Notes under the pieces: generated by a model
The model's input: the letters and a program-made list of their open reading frames with translations, nothing else
What the model was told of the DNA's origin: nothing
Databases searched by the model: none
Source of the DNA: Candidatus Poribacteria bacterium
GTDB lineage: Bacteria > Poribacteria > WGA-4E > WGA-3G
Assembly: GCA_028821605.1 (NCBI GenBank)
Contig: JAPPFM010000010.1
Coordinates: 1 to 64,000 of the forward strand
Direction: 5' to 3'
Length of the DNA stretch: 64,000 nucleotides
Shown: positions 24,008 through 32,076 of the stretch, in pieces
How the letters are laid out: each line of letters starts with the position of its first letter
How positions within the stretch are numbered: position 1 is the stretch's first letter
Made by a program: the position numbers and the translations under genes

Positions 24008-24577
24008 ATGAAAAAATCAAGTTCTTTAGAACGTCTCTCCGAGGCATTAGGTGGTGAGCAGGGTATGAGGCAGTTAAGAAATGCCTTCGGCATCCCCAGT
24101 TTCTGCTATGAATCTCCTATAGGATGGATAGACATTATCGCGGAGGGTAACCAAATTTTGCGGGTGTCTTTTAGTGAAGAAGCACCTTTGTCTGGACCTA
24201 CCTTCCCCCCAAATCTCCCTGTTCTCACCAGAACGATTAAATTGTTGGACCTCTATTTTGCTGGCGGACCGATTAATTTTATCGAGATATCCGTACAGTT
24301 AGCATATACTACAGAGTTCCAGCAGCAAGTCTGGAACGTTATTCGGCAGATTCCTTATGGAGAAGTACGGACGTATCAATGGATCGCCGATCAGATCGGG
24401 AGGCCGAAATCCGCGCGTTCCATTGGAAATGCAGTTGGGGCGAATCCGGTATCAGTTCTCATTCCGTGCCATCGTGTTGTTAGGAGTAATGGTGGCTTAG
24501 GGGGCTACGGTGGTGGATTGGAACGGAAACGTCGATTGTTAGCACTTGAAGGTTACCCCGTTGAGGACTTGAAGTAA
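24008..24577 (+). CDS. ogt: Methylated-DNA-protein-cysteine methyltransferase
   Basis: The 189-residue protein removes alkyl groups from O6-guanine onto its own cysteine. The active-site motif PCHRV has its Cys at 154 (IPCHRVVRSNG). Upstream are the helix-turn-helix-like block FQQQVWNVIRQIPYGEVRTY and NAVGANPVS, both standard. AGGAG lies seven bases before ATG 24008. It is divergent from the SCP2 gene. No Ada-type N-terminal domain is present, so it is the Ogt type. Confidence 0.92.
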   Translation: MKKSSSLERLSEALGGEQGMRQLRNAFGIPSFCYESPIGWIDIIAEGNQILRVSFSEEAPLSGPTFPPNLPVLTRTIKLLDLYFAGGPINFIEISVQLAYTTEFQQQVWNVIRQIPYGEVRTYQWIADQIGRPKSARSIGNAVGANPVSVLIPCHRVVRSNGGLGGYGGGLERKRRLLALEGYPVEDLK

Positions 24578-24591
24578 GTCCGCAGCATCTC

Positions 24592-24780
24592 TTATAGTAA
24601 AGCTCGTGATTATCTATACATCAACCAAAGGGCGAGGATGCTATGAAGAAATCCGCAGAAATACCCAAGCAATCCGCAGAAATACCCAGGCAAAAACACC
24701 CCAAGCAAAAACTCCCTCGCCAGCGGTGGTGGGGTGTCTTTGTTTGACAAATGTCAACTTATTTCCAGGCTTTACCATAA
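24592..24780. repeat. Miniature inverted-repeat element, about 189 bp
   Basis: Ends TTATAGTAAAGC (24592-24603) and the inverse of TTATGGTAAAGC (24769-24780) match the nested element at 21201-21321. Inside, GGCGAGG (24631-24637) and CCTCGCC (24715-24721) are inverted, and two direct copies of AATCCGCAGAAATACCCA lie at about 24650-24690. It fills the gap between ogt and the PLP gene, which has no other content. The half-site TAGTAAAG at 38898 is related. Confidence 0.6.
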
Positions 24781-24821
24781 AAACGCTCCAGCGAAATACC
24801 GATAGGAGTTTTTAAACGAAC

Positions 24822-26012
24822 ATGACATCTCAGAGAAATTTAGGTAAAAATACCCAAGCCATTCATGCAGGCGAAGCACGAACGTCCACAACCGAAAAGA
24901 GTGGGATCCCGCTGCTGCCGCCTATCTATCAGAACAGTACGTTCCGTTTCACAACAGCTGCCGAATGTGCCGAAGCCTTCCGGGACGAAGAGAGCGGCTA
25001 TGTCTATACCCGTTGGGGCAACCCGACCCAAGAGGTATTGGAAAAGAAGCTTGCCGTGCTTGAGGCTGGCGAGGCTGCACTTGCAACCGCGTCAGGGATG
25101 GGAGCCGTCAGTACTGCACTGCTCACTGCTTTAGCTGAGGGTGGACACGTCGTCGCGATGGAGAATCTCTATTCCGCTACGTTCCAAACCCTCAATGAGG
25201 AACTTCCGCGATTCGGAATTGAGACAACGTTCGTTGATGCCACGGACACCACACAAATTGAACGTGCGATCAGAGATGATACGAAGGTGCTCTACCTTGA
25301 AAGCCCGACGAATCCGCTCCTAAAACTGATAGATTTGCGGGCAGCTGCCGAAATTGCAAAGGTACACGGATTAACTTCGATTATTGACAATACGTTCGCG
25401 ACACCGTGTGGTCAGCAACCGATTGCCTTGGGCATTGATGTCGTTGTTCACAGTATGACAAAATATTTGAGTGGGACCGGTGCGGTCATCGCTGGTGCGA
25501 TTATTGGGGAGAAGGAATTCATCACGCGTGCTAAGGAAGGAGCGTTGCGTAATTTCGGTGCGGTCATCAGTCCGTTCAATGCATGGTTGACGCTGCATGG
25601 ACTCACCACGCTGCCGCTGCGGTTCGCACGACACTGTGAAAACGCGGTACACATCGCAGCCTTTCTCGAAGCGCATCCTTCGGTAGCGTGGGTTCGCTAT
25701 CCGGGTCTACCGAGCCACCCGCAACATGAACTCGCCGAACACCAGATGGAAGCGTTCGGCGGTATGATAACGCTGGAATTGAAGGGTGGACGCACAGCTG
25801 GTGAACACCTCGTGGATCGTCTTCGGCTCTGTTCGCTCGCTGTCAGTTTGGGGGATGTGCGTACCCTTATCTGCCATCCTGCGTCAACAACGCATTCACA
25901 CGTTCCGGCAGAAATCCGTCAGCAGATCGGCGTTACAGATGGTTTGGTTAGAATCTCTGTCGGGTTAGAGGATGCCGACGATATTATCGCAGACCTTGAA
26001 CAGGCGTTATAG
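24822..26012 (+). CDS. Cys/Met metabolism PLP enzyme (cystathionine synthase/lyase or methionine lyase type)
   Basis: The 396-residue protein belongs to the PF01053 transsulfuration family. Visible motifs are YTRWGNPTQEVLEKKLAVLE, ASGMGAVSTAL, the PLP-contacting Asp189 (IIDNTF) and the Schiff-base Lys214 (SMTKYLSG), then a C-terminal RISVGLED. This family makes or breaks cystathionine, homocysteine or methionine thioethers. Members of different specificity are not separable by motif alone; methionine gamma-lyase, cystathionine gamma-lyase and O-acetylhomoserine sulfhydrylase are options. It overlaps the convergent TPR gene by six bases. No ribosome site of strength is visible at the ATG. Confidence 0.85.
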   Translation: MTSQRNLGKNTQAIHAGEARTSTTEKSGIPLLPPIYQNSTFRFTTAAECAEAFRDEESGYVYTRWGNPTQEVLEKKLAVLEAGEAALATASGMGAVSTALLTALAEGGHVVAMENLYSATFQTLNEELPRFGIETTFVDATDTTQIERAIRDDTKVLYLESPTNPLLKLIDLRAAAEIAKVHGLTSIIDNTFATPCGQQPIALGIDVVVHSMTKYLSGTGAVIAGAIIGEKEFITRAKEGALRNFGAVISPFNAWLTLHGLTTLPLRFARHCENAVHIAAFLEAHPSVAWVRYPGLPSHPQHELAEHQMEAFGGMITLELKGGRTAGEHLVDRLRLCSLAVSLGDVRTLICHPASTTHSHVPAEIRQQIGVTDGLVRISVGLEDADDIIADLEQAL

Positions 26013-27245
26013 CCCCATACCTCTTAGGTTTTGAATGTAATTCTCGTTGATATTGTTTGACTGATGGGTCGCCTCTTTATGCGGTTCTGGGAATTCTGTG
26101 ATCAGTTTCTGATACGCCCCTACCGCGAGATCCGTATCGCCACTGTCCTCATGGATTTTGCCAACCGAATATTGTGCTGCTCGTCGAGTGTCATAATCGT
26201 AGGTGGCGTTGTCTGCAACCTTCTGGTATGCGTCAACTGCGCTCGCCATATCGTTATTGGCATAAGCAATTTGCCCAATATAGACTTGCGAGTTCGCTGC
26301 GTTTTCGTTGCGCGGATATAGATCGATACCTTCCTCAAGTCGGGCGATAGCTTCATCATACTTGCCGAGTCTTTCATACGCCCATCCCATGTAGAAGTAG
26401 GCATCCTGTCCGACTTTGGTGTCTGGGTAGAGATCCATGACTTTTTGATACTCATCGATTGCTTCCTGAAATTTCCCCTCTGCGAAATAAGCCTGCGCGA
26501 TGCCAAAATTTGCTAATGGCGAGAGGTCTGGATCTCCCGAATCAACGACGTTTGTGAATTCCACTCGTGCGTTTTCATACTCTTGCTTTTTGAGGTAAAT
26601 TTCACCGGTAACGTATAGAATCTGATAGAGCAGCGGACTATCGCTGAATGGTTCTCTGAGCGTATCAAACTGTGTAAGTGCGTAGTTCAATTCACCCTTC
26701 CCGTAGTAGCACATTCCCTTGTTAAACTCTGCTTGGTCTGTCAATTGACTGCCGGGATATGTCGCGGTTAATTGATTGTAAAGTGCAAGTGCGCGGTCAT
26801 AATAGGCATCTATGGATTCAAGCGTATTCGTCTTTTTCAGCTGCTCTGCGATCTGATAAGACGCGAAGGCGATGGCGTACATTGAATCATCCGCCCACTC
26901 ACTGTCTGGATAATTGCTGATGAGCCGACGAAAGAGCGCGAAAGCCTCCTCATCAGTGCGTGGGATGCGTGAGGCGAGTTGGTAGAGCGCATCGTCTGCC
27001 CATAGACTCTCGGGATATTTGTCGAAAACTTTACGGTATGCGGCTCGGACTTTGCGTAAACGACTTTTTTCGGGTTCATCAAGCGTTATGGGTGGATTGT
27101 CAATTGCTTGTGCTGCCGCCCATGCCTTGTCGGCGTTGTCATAATAACTTTCGTAACTCGTGTCGTTACCTGTAATGCGCCCTAACCAAAATCCAACAAT
27201 GAGGGCAACCACAACGCAAATTTCCGCGATTATGAACTTCTTCAT
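26007..27245 (-). CDS. Membrane-anchored TPR protein, YbgF/BamD-like
   Basis: The 412-residue protein has an N-terminal signal anchor (KKFIIAEICVVVALIVGFWLG) and about eight tetratricopeptide repeats. Examples are KVRAAYRKVFDKYPESLWAD, ALALYNQLTATYPGSQLTD and EAIDEYQKVMDLYPDTKVGQ. Such proteins act in outer-membrane or periplasmic assembly. The start is ATG 27245 with AAGGAG eight bases upstream; a TTG frame at 27263 includes that site and is rejected. It ends the leftward gene run 32026-26007, after the SNF2 gene. The role is unknown beyond scaffold-like repeats. Confidence 0.75.
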   Translation of the reverse strand: MKKFIIAEICVVVALIVGFWLGRITGNDTSYESYYDNADKAWAAAQAIDNPPITLDEPEKSRLRKVRAAYRKVFDKYPESLWADDALYQLASRIPRTDEEAFALFRRLISNYPDSEWADDSMYAIAFASYQIAEQLKKTNTLESIDAYYDRALALYNQLTATYPGSQLTDQAEFNKGMCYYGKGELNYALTQFDTLREPFSDSPLLYQILYVTGEIYLKKQEYENARVEFTNVVDSGDPDLSPLANFGIAQAYFAEGKFQEAIDEYQKVMDLYPDTKVGQDAYFYMGWAYERLGKYDEAIARLEEGIDLYPRNENAANSQVYIGQIAYANNDMASAVDAYQKVADNATYDYDTRRAAQYSVGKIHEDSGDTDLAVGAYQKLITEFPEPHKEATHQSNNINENYIQNLRGMGL

Positions 27246-27318
27246 CTTTTCTCTCCTTGGCAAGTATTAATTCTAAATATGCTAACAGGGTTTCCAAAAT
27301 ATGTCAAGTGCTCATGTG

Positions 27319-27341
27319 GGAGCGATCTCCTGATCGCGACC
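27319..27341. repeat. 23-base dispersed repeat, copy 2
   Basis: Identical to 4815-4837. It lies in the 282-base gap between the TPR and SNF2 genes. Confidence 0.8.
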
Positions 27342-27386
27342 TTGTTTTGAAAACATAGCAAATTTCGTGCCTATCTAAATAATCCC

Positions 27387-27475
27387 CAACCCATCGGATT
27401 TCCGCAAAATATCCAAAAAGTACTGCACGAGATAGGGCATACCTTATGCGCAATTGCACGAAATCGGGCAGATAG
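27387..27475. repeat. Repeat block with GCACGAAATCGGGCA pair
   Basis: Two copies of the 15-base motif GCACGAAATCGGGCA, one imperfect (27425-27439) and one perfect (27456-27470), are 31 bases apart. The same pair with the same spacing is at 36351-36395, and the bases before the first copy are also alike. The block is a dispersed repeat in gene-free DNA. Confidence 0.55.
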
Positions 27476-27527
27476 TAGGGCATCCCTTGTGGGTGCACGC
27501 GGATCTATCTGGGGAAACAAAGTACCT

Positions 27528-29357
27528 CTACTCATCTGACGAAACTTTCTTATATCCTTTCGGCAACGGTTTTTCTGAGGCGAGGGCGGATTTCAGGGGA
27601 CGGACGTGTCGGCAGCTGCCGCGGTGCGTGAAGCCCGGACAATCGCACGTTACATCGACACCGACGACCTCCAGTGTGTAGAATTTGCCCTTCTGTGATG
27701 AACTCTCAGCGTGATAGACTGCCCGCTCAGGACCGGTGAGAACTTGCGCTAAGGTGCGGATGGCTTCTTCGGAATATGGACGCAGCTGCGCCCGGGTCGC
27801 TTCTCGGAGGTGTGAGGCATTCTCTTCAAGGTATGCATCCCCTGCTTTCTGAAGTACATCATGCACTTCGGATTCTTTCAGTTCACTGGTTTGGACAGAC
27901 AAAGCATTCATCATCCGCTTGAGTTCGCTGAGGACATCTATTTGGAGAGCAGCCTCTCCATCCGGTATCAAAATTGATCCCTCAACGATCGAATCCATCA
28001 ATGCTGCTTTTGTTTCTAATACTGTCTTGACAAACGAATCAACAGTTCCAGTCGCAATCATATAGGTGACATTGACGGTTCCTGTCTGACCGATGCGATA
28101 AGCGCGATCTTCTGCCTGCCAGTGATTAGTAGGCACCCAATCTAAGTCGTTAAAGACGATCTGTCGCGCTGCAGTGAGATTTATACCAACGCCTGCTATG
28201 TGCATGTTGGCTATAAAAAGTTTGATATCGTCATCGTTTTGAAAGCGATCAACCCTGTTCTGTCTCTCATGTACAGGAACTTCACCGGACACATAAACCG
28301 CTCGGTCCTTGAAGTGCGTTTGGAAACGTTGCATCGTATTGAGGAAGGATGTAAAAATAATTACCTTTTCACCTTGTTCCAGGGCATTCTCCACAAATTT
28401 GATGGTGTGACGACATTTGACAAATGCAATTGCTCGGCGCACTTGGGTTATTCTACCCATTCCACTCCCTAAATCCGAAGTGTCTATTGAGTTATCTAAT
28501 TCTTCGCGGTGTTTTGATGATAAACCAAAGGATTCTGGGATTCCATCAATCGCTTCAGGTGTGTCAAATTTTGATATGAATTCTTGTACTAATCGATTAA
28601 AGTGCTGGATTGCATAAGGGTGGAGTTCAACGTCCATCCATGTTCGGACCTTAGGCGGAAGGTCTAACACTTCATCTTTTGTGCGGCGCAGCATGACACC
28701 GTGTAGTTGCACAGTCAATTCCTCGAGATTGCTTGCACCATCTGCCACCAATCCGAAATCTCCTTGATACGCCTCACAATAACGCTTGGCAAAACTGAGG
28801 AAACTCTTCCCGAGAGGATGGTCCAAAATCTGCAACAGCGGAAAAAGGTCGCGGGGCCGGCTTGTCATTGGGGTACCAGTTAACGCATGGACTACAGGGG
28901 CCCGTTTGATCTGCTTAACCAGTTTTGATGCGTTTTGACTCCGCTGACTCTGATAATTTTTTAGGTAATGTGCTTCGTCAAAAACAACACCTTTCCAGTC
29001 AAACGCAAGTAGTTTGTCAAGATTTTTACCGAGGATTTCATAGTTGACAATAATCCAACCACGGTAATCTATAGGTGGGAGCGGCGTGGGCCCAACGATG
29101 GCAGGTTCGGCATCTGGGAAAACGATTTCGATTTCACGCGCCCAGTTGCGTTTGATAGAGGCAGGACAGATCACGAGGTAGGGACCTTCCGTTTCCGCCT
29201 CAACCATCGCGATGACGGATTGTCGGGTCTTACCGAGTCCCATATCGTCAGCAAGGAGTGCCCGACGACGACCAAGCAGAAAGGCGATACCCTCTATTTG
29301 GTGTGGATAGAGACCTTCGGCTATCTCTTCTGCACGCGTGAGGTTGGGTTGCTGCAT
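27528..29357 (-). CDS. SNF2-family DNA translocase with C-terminal SWIM zinc finger
   Basis: The 609-residue protein has SNF2 helicase motifs: ADDMGLGKT (Walker A, Lys43-Thr44), FDEAHYLKN near residue 125, LTGTPM, ATP-motif blocks VGINLTAARQIVFNDLDW and RAYRIGQTGTV (motif VI). The last 60 residues carry VTCDCPGFTHRGSCRHV, a SWIM zinc finger near residue 580. The arrangement resembles SMARCAL1-like or repair translocases. It lies between the VWA and TPR genes, only 12 bases from the VWA gene. It is a DNA remodeller; whether it acts in repair or in defence is open. Confidence 0.82.
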   Translation of the reverse strand: MQQPNLTRAEEIAEGLYPHQIEGIAFLLGRRRALLADDMGLGKTRQSVIAMVEAETEGPYLVICPASIKRNWAREIEIVFPDAEPAIVGPTPLPPIDYRGWIIVNYEILGKNLDKLLAFDWKGVVFDEAHYLKNYQSQRSQNASKLVKQIKRAPVVHALTGTPMTSRPRDLFPLLQILDHPLGKSFLSFAKRYCEAYQGDFGLVADGASNLEELTVQLHGVMLRRTKDEVLDLPPKVRTWMDVELHPYAIQHFNRLVQEFISKFDTPEAIDGIPESFGLSSKHREELDNSIDTSDLGSGMGRITQVRRAIAFVKCRHTIKFVENALEQGEKVIIFTSFLNTMQRFQTHFKDRAVYVSGEVPVHERQNRVDRFQNDDDIKLFIANMHIAGVGINLTAARQIVFNDLDWVPTNHWQAEDRAYRIGQTGTVNVTYMIATGTVDSFVKTVLETKAALMDSIVEGSILIPDGEAALQIDVLSELKRMMNALSVQTSELKESEVHDVLQKAGDAYLEENASHLREATRAQLRPYSEEAIRTLAQVLTGPERAVYHAESSSQKGKFYTLEVVGVDVTCDCPGFTHRGSCRHVRPLKSALASEKPLPKGYKKVSSDE

Positions 29358-29369
29358 GCAGTTTTCCCC

Positions 29370-30353
29370 TTATCTAATTCTGGCTCTATCAACGAGCCAC
29401 AAGTCTCCCTCACTGACGGTGGCGAGGCGTTTCAACATCACGGCACCGGGAAAATTGGGTGCCATCCCGGTTCCCATAGCGAAGATGCGTCCGTTGCCTG
29501 CAGCGTGTTCGCCAACACGTGTGAGATCCGGTCCCTCAATTGAGGTCGGGATGCCGTCGCTAAAGAGGACAACGATGGTGGGTCCGGTTTTGGAAGTTTC
29601 CGTCAACGCCGTTAGCATATCGTGGTCGGTCCCGTCTGCGTGGATTTGGGATTGGATGTCGGCGAGATAGTTTGACGATGCAGCAACTGTCTGCTCGGTT
29701 ACAGGAACAAAGTCTTCTTGATAGACGATGAGTTCCGCACTGAACGCCACGATGTTAAAACTATCGTGCGGTTCGAGGAAGGTGAGTGAGTCCCGCATAA
29801 GATCTATAATCCGCTTAAGTTTGCGCGGTGGAAGATTTTGCATGCTGGTAGACAGATCAACACAGTAGACGATACGTTGTGGTCCCTCTTGTGCTTCAAT
29901 GAATTTCACTAACCGACTCTTGGGACGCGTTTCGGTTTTCTTCTCTTTTCTGAAAGGGCGGTCAATGACTTTTCGTTGTACCTGTGGAATGTCATCGAAT
30001 TCAACATTTGTCGTCGTGGGTCCAACCGGTTCACCCAGATCATCGGTGTCGAAGGGTTGGAAGGGCGCAGGCTCCGCTGCAGAAACGACACCCCGAGTGC
30101 TGGCAGGTTGGTTGCTCGTGAGGATCTTCAGTCGCGGTTGACTGACATCGCGGGTCCTTTTCTGCGTGGGTTGTACGCGTTTCCGTCGTGGTATGCGTCT
30201 GACCTTCGGTTTTTCTTCCGTAATGAACATGGCGTTGATACTGGCGGCATCTCGCTGCGGGTTCGTACCGAACCAATAAAAAAGTCCGAGCACGCCAATA
30301 CCGACGTGTAGTAGGACTGAAATGAGAAAGGCTTTACTGGATTTTGATTTCAT
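29370..30353 (-). CDS. VWA-domain protein with an N-terminal membrane anchor
   Basis: The 327-residue protein begins KSSKAFLISVLLHVGIGVLG, a signal-anchor like TonB. A long proline- and arginine-rich stretch follows (about 30-150). The von Willebrand A domain has its MIDAS motif DLSTS at residues 166-170 (VDLSTSMQNLPP) and later IVVLFSDGIPT and MGTGMAPNFPG. The start is ATG 30353; upstream in-frame ATG codons fall inside the HigA-like gene. It is one of the last genes in the leftward run and lies 18 bases after that antitoxin gene. A binding role at the cell envelope is inferred. Confidence 0.75.
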   Translation of the reverse strand: MKSKSSKAFLISVLLHVGIGVLGLFYWFGTNPQRDAASINAMFITEEKPKVRRIPRRKRVQPTQKRTRDVSQPRLKILTSNQPASTRGVVSAAEPAPFQPFDTDDLGEPVGPTTTNVEFDDIPQVQRKVIDRPFRKEKKTETRPKSRLVKFIEAQEGPQRIVYCVDLSTSMQNLPPRKLKRIIDLMRDSLTFLEPHDSFNIVAFSAELIVYQEDFVPVTEQTVAASSNYLADIQSQIHADGTDHDMLTALTETSKTGPTIVVLFSDGIPTSIEGPDLTRVGEHAAGNGRIFAMGTGMAPNFPGAVMLKRLATVSEGDLWLVDRARIR

Positions 30354-30370
30354 TGTATTAATATCTCTGA

Positions 30371-30700
30371 TTACGGAGCAGCTGATGCCCTTAGTTCCTC
30401 TTCTTTTTCTGATGTTGGTTCCTGTTCCTCTACATAGCACTTCAACCGATCCCGGAAATGGGAAAGGCGTTCTATGCTGAAATCATCAAAGTCACCGTTT
30501 TTGAGTTTCAAGATGTCCTGCTCTTCAACCGCCAGAAGTTTCGCCGCCTTCACGCGTCTGAGCCGAGATTTTTTAAGAAGTGTAAATATCTCAAAAGTCA
30601 ACTTTGTTCGAGATAACAAAACCTCGGCCTCTGCTTCAGAAAAGCCAATATCCTTAAACACGTTTCCACTACTTTTCTCGAATTTCAGGTCATTACACAT
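30371..30700 (-). CDS. HigA-like HTH antitoxin
   Basis: The 109-residue protein has a helix-turn-helix of the XRE/HigA kind: FKDIGFSEAEAEVLLSRTKL, then LLKKSRLRRVKAAKLLAVEE, and LKNGDFDDFSIERLSHFRDRL. In the HigBA class the antitoxin binds both the toxin and the operon DNA. It overlaps the toxin gene by eight bases, which couples translation. Its C-terminus is acidic and low in complexity. The pair is the usual toxin-first HigBA order. Confidence 0.72.
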   Translation of the reverse strand: MCNDLKFEKSSGNVFKDIGFSEAEAEVLLSRTKLTFEIFTLLKKSRLRRVKAAKLLAVEEQDILKLKNGDFDDFSIERLSHFRDRLKCYVEEQEPTSEKEEELRASAAP

Positions 30701-31043
30701 GGGCTGCCTCCATTTCTTTTGCCTGCTTTAAGCGATGCTTAATAAGGTCTATTTCTCTTTTTGGGGTTTTTATGCCTCGAGTTGCTTTCTTTTGGAAAAC
30801 ATGCAGCACATAAATCTGCCTCCCAAGATTTACGACATAAACTGCTCGGTAAGTATCACGGGACTGTCGAGCAACAATCTCCATCACTCCTGTTCCAATG
30901 CCTCGCATCGGTTTGGCAGTCGGGTGCTTTTCTCCAAACTGAGCGTATGTCAGAGCTTCACCGATTGTTTTTCTTGCACCCTTAGGTAATCGTCGCAGCT
31001 TCTCACGGGAATCACCGACCCATGTAACCTCTTTCATAAGCAC
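30693..31043 (-). CDS. HigB/RelE-type toxin
   Basis: The 116-residue protein matches the phage-derived Gp49/HigB branch of the RelE family: WVGDSREKLRRLPKGARKTI, then YRAVYVVNLGRQIYVLHVFQ and KKATRGIKTPKREIDLIKHR. Members cleave mRNA at the ribosome. The start may be GTG 31043 or ATG 31037, as both share the frame; AGGAG lies about 15-21 bases away. The toxin follows a cytosine methyltransferase gene (gap 35 bases) and precedes the antitoxin. Confidence 0.78.
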   Translation of the reverse strand: MLMKEVTWVGDSREKLRRLPKGARKTIGEALTYAQFGEKHPTAKPMRGIGTGVMEIVARQSRDTYRAVYVVNLGRQIYVLHVFQKKATRGIKTPKREIDLIKHRLKQAKEMEAAHV

Positions 31044-31078
31044 TTTTCAAAAGTCTTACTCCTCATAGAATAGATGAT

Positions 31079-32026
31079 TTATGCTGCATCTTTAAAGAGA
31101 AGCAATTGTTCCTCAAGTCGTATCATCGGTTTACGTTGTTCTAATGCCTTCAACATTTTCTCCGCAATGGCGTGGACAACACGGATAGCAACACTATTTC
31201 CAGTCTGTTTTCTGACCTGCATCATATTCCCTACAATTTTAAAGACTTCAGGAAATCCTTGTAGGCGTAGCAGTTCTCTATTGGAAAGATGCCGAACGCC
31301 GTTCACCAAAAGATAGTTGTAGGAGGCACCAGCTCTTAGCGCACACGAAAAGGGTAAAACTGAAATGTTACCTCCTTTGTTTTCATGCCAAACGGATGGG
31401 AAAAAGGGTGTGCCTTTACACTTTTCACGTCGCGATTTTTGGATACGCTCCGATGCGAACAGATTTGGGTCAATATCTTCGTCAGACTCCAGTATCTCTG
31501 AGAGAGGTTTGTACATGCCGATAGGCTTCGGGAAATCAAACGCTATCGGTTCGCGAAACCCTACAATAAAAATCCGTTCCCGTTTCTGTGGTAGCCCGAA
31601 GTCAAGCGCGTTCAACACCCTGTGATAGGTAGTATAACCCAATCGGGACAATTGTTCTTGTATAACTGCAAAGGTGAGCAGCTGCTTGACATTTTCAAGG
31701 AGAAATGCACTCGGCTGCTTTTCTTTCAAAATCCGAGCGATGTCGAAAAACAGTGTGCCACGTGTATCTTCAAAACCTTGTTTGTCTCCAATAATACTGA
31801 AGGGTTGGCACGGAAAACCTGCCAGTAAAATATCGTGGTCCGGGATATCAGTTTCGTTAATCTTAGTGATGTCACCAGCGGGTGTTTCTCCAAAATTGTG
31901 AGCGTAGGTCTGTTGGGCATATTTATCCCATTCAGAACTAAACACGCATGTTCCACCTAACTTTTCATAAGGAATACGCATGCCACCGATACCAGCAAAG
32001 AGGTCAATAAAGTTAAATCTGCTCAT
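31079..32026 (-). CDS. DNA cytosine-C5 methyltransferase
   Basis: The 315-residue protein has the C5 methylase motifs in order: I (FIDLFAGIGGM), IV with the catalytic Cys73 (FPCQPFS), VI (ENVKQLL), VIII (QKRERIFIVGF) and a C-terminal X (QTGNSVAIRVV). It methylates cytosine in a short DNA sequence. The start is ATG 32026; an earlier in-frame ATG at 32149 lies in the upstream gene. No partner restriction enzyme is adjacent, so it may be an orphan methylase or part of an unseen system. It is followed by HigBA. Confidence 0.88.
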   Translation of the reverse strand: MSRFNFIDLFAGIGGMRIPYEKLGGTCVFSSEWDKYAQQTYAHNFGETPAGDITKINETDIPDHDILLAGFPCQPFSIIGDKQGFEDTRGTLFFDIARILKEKQPSAFLLENVKQLLTFAVIQEQLSRLGYTTYHRVLNALDFGLPQKRERIFIVGFREPIAFDFPKPIGMYKPLSEILESDEDIDPNLFASERIQKSRREKCKGTPFFPSVWHENKGGNISVLPFSCALRAGASYNYLLVNGVRHLSNRELLRLQGFPEVFKIVGNMMQVRKQTGNSVAIRVVHAIAEKMLKALEQRKPMIRLEEQLLLFKDAA

Positions 32027-32076
32027 TATACATGAAGCATAGCATATTTGTTGTGATCTGTCAAGTTTCGCTAATT

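Noticed and set aside
24640-24730. Direct repeats AATCCGCAGAAATACCCA considered as a CRISPR
   Set aside because: There are only two copies with no spacer of regular length, inside a miniature element. No cas genes are near.
31622-31901. Plus-strand frames opposite the cytosine methylase
   Set aside because: They are shadows of the conserved methylase motifs on the other strand.
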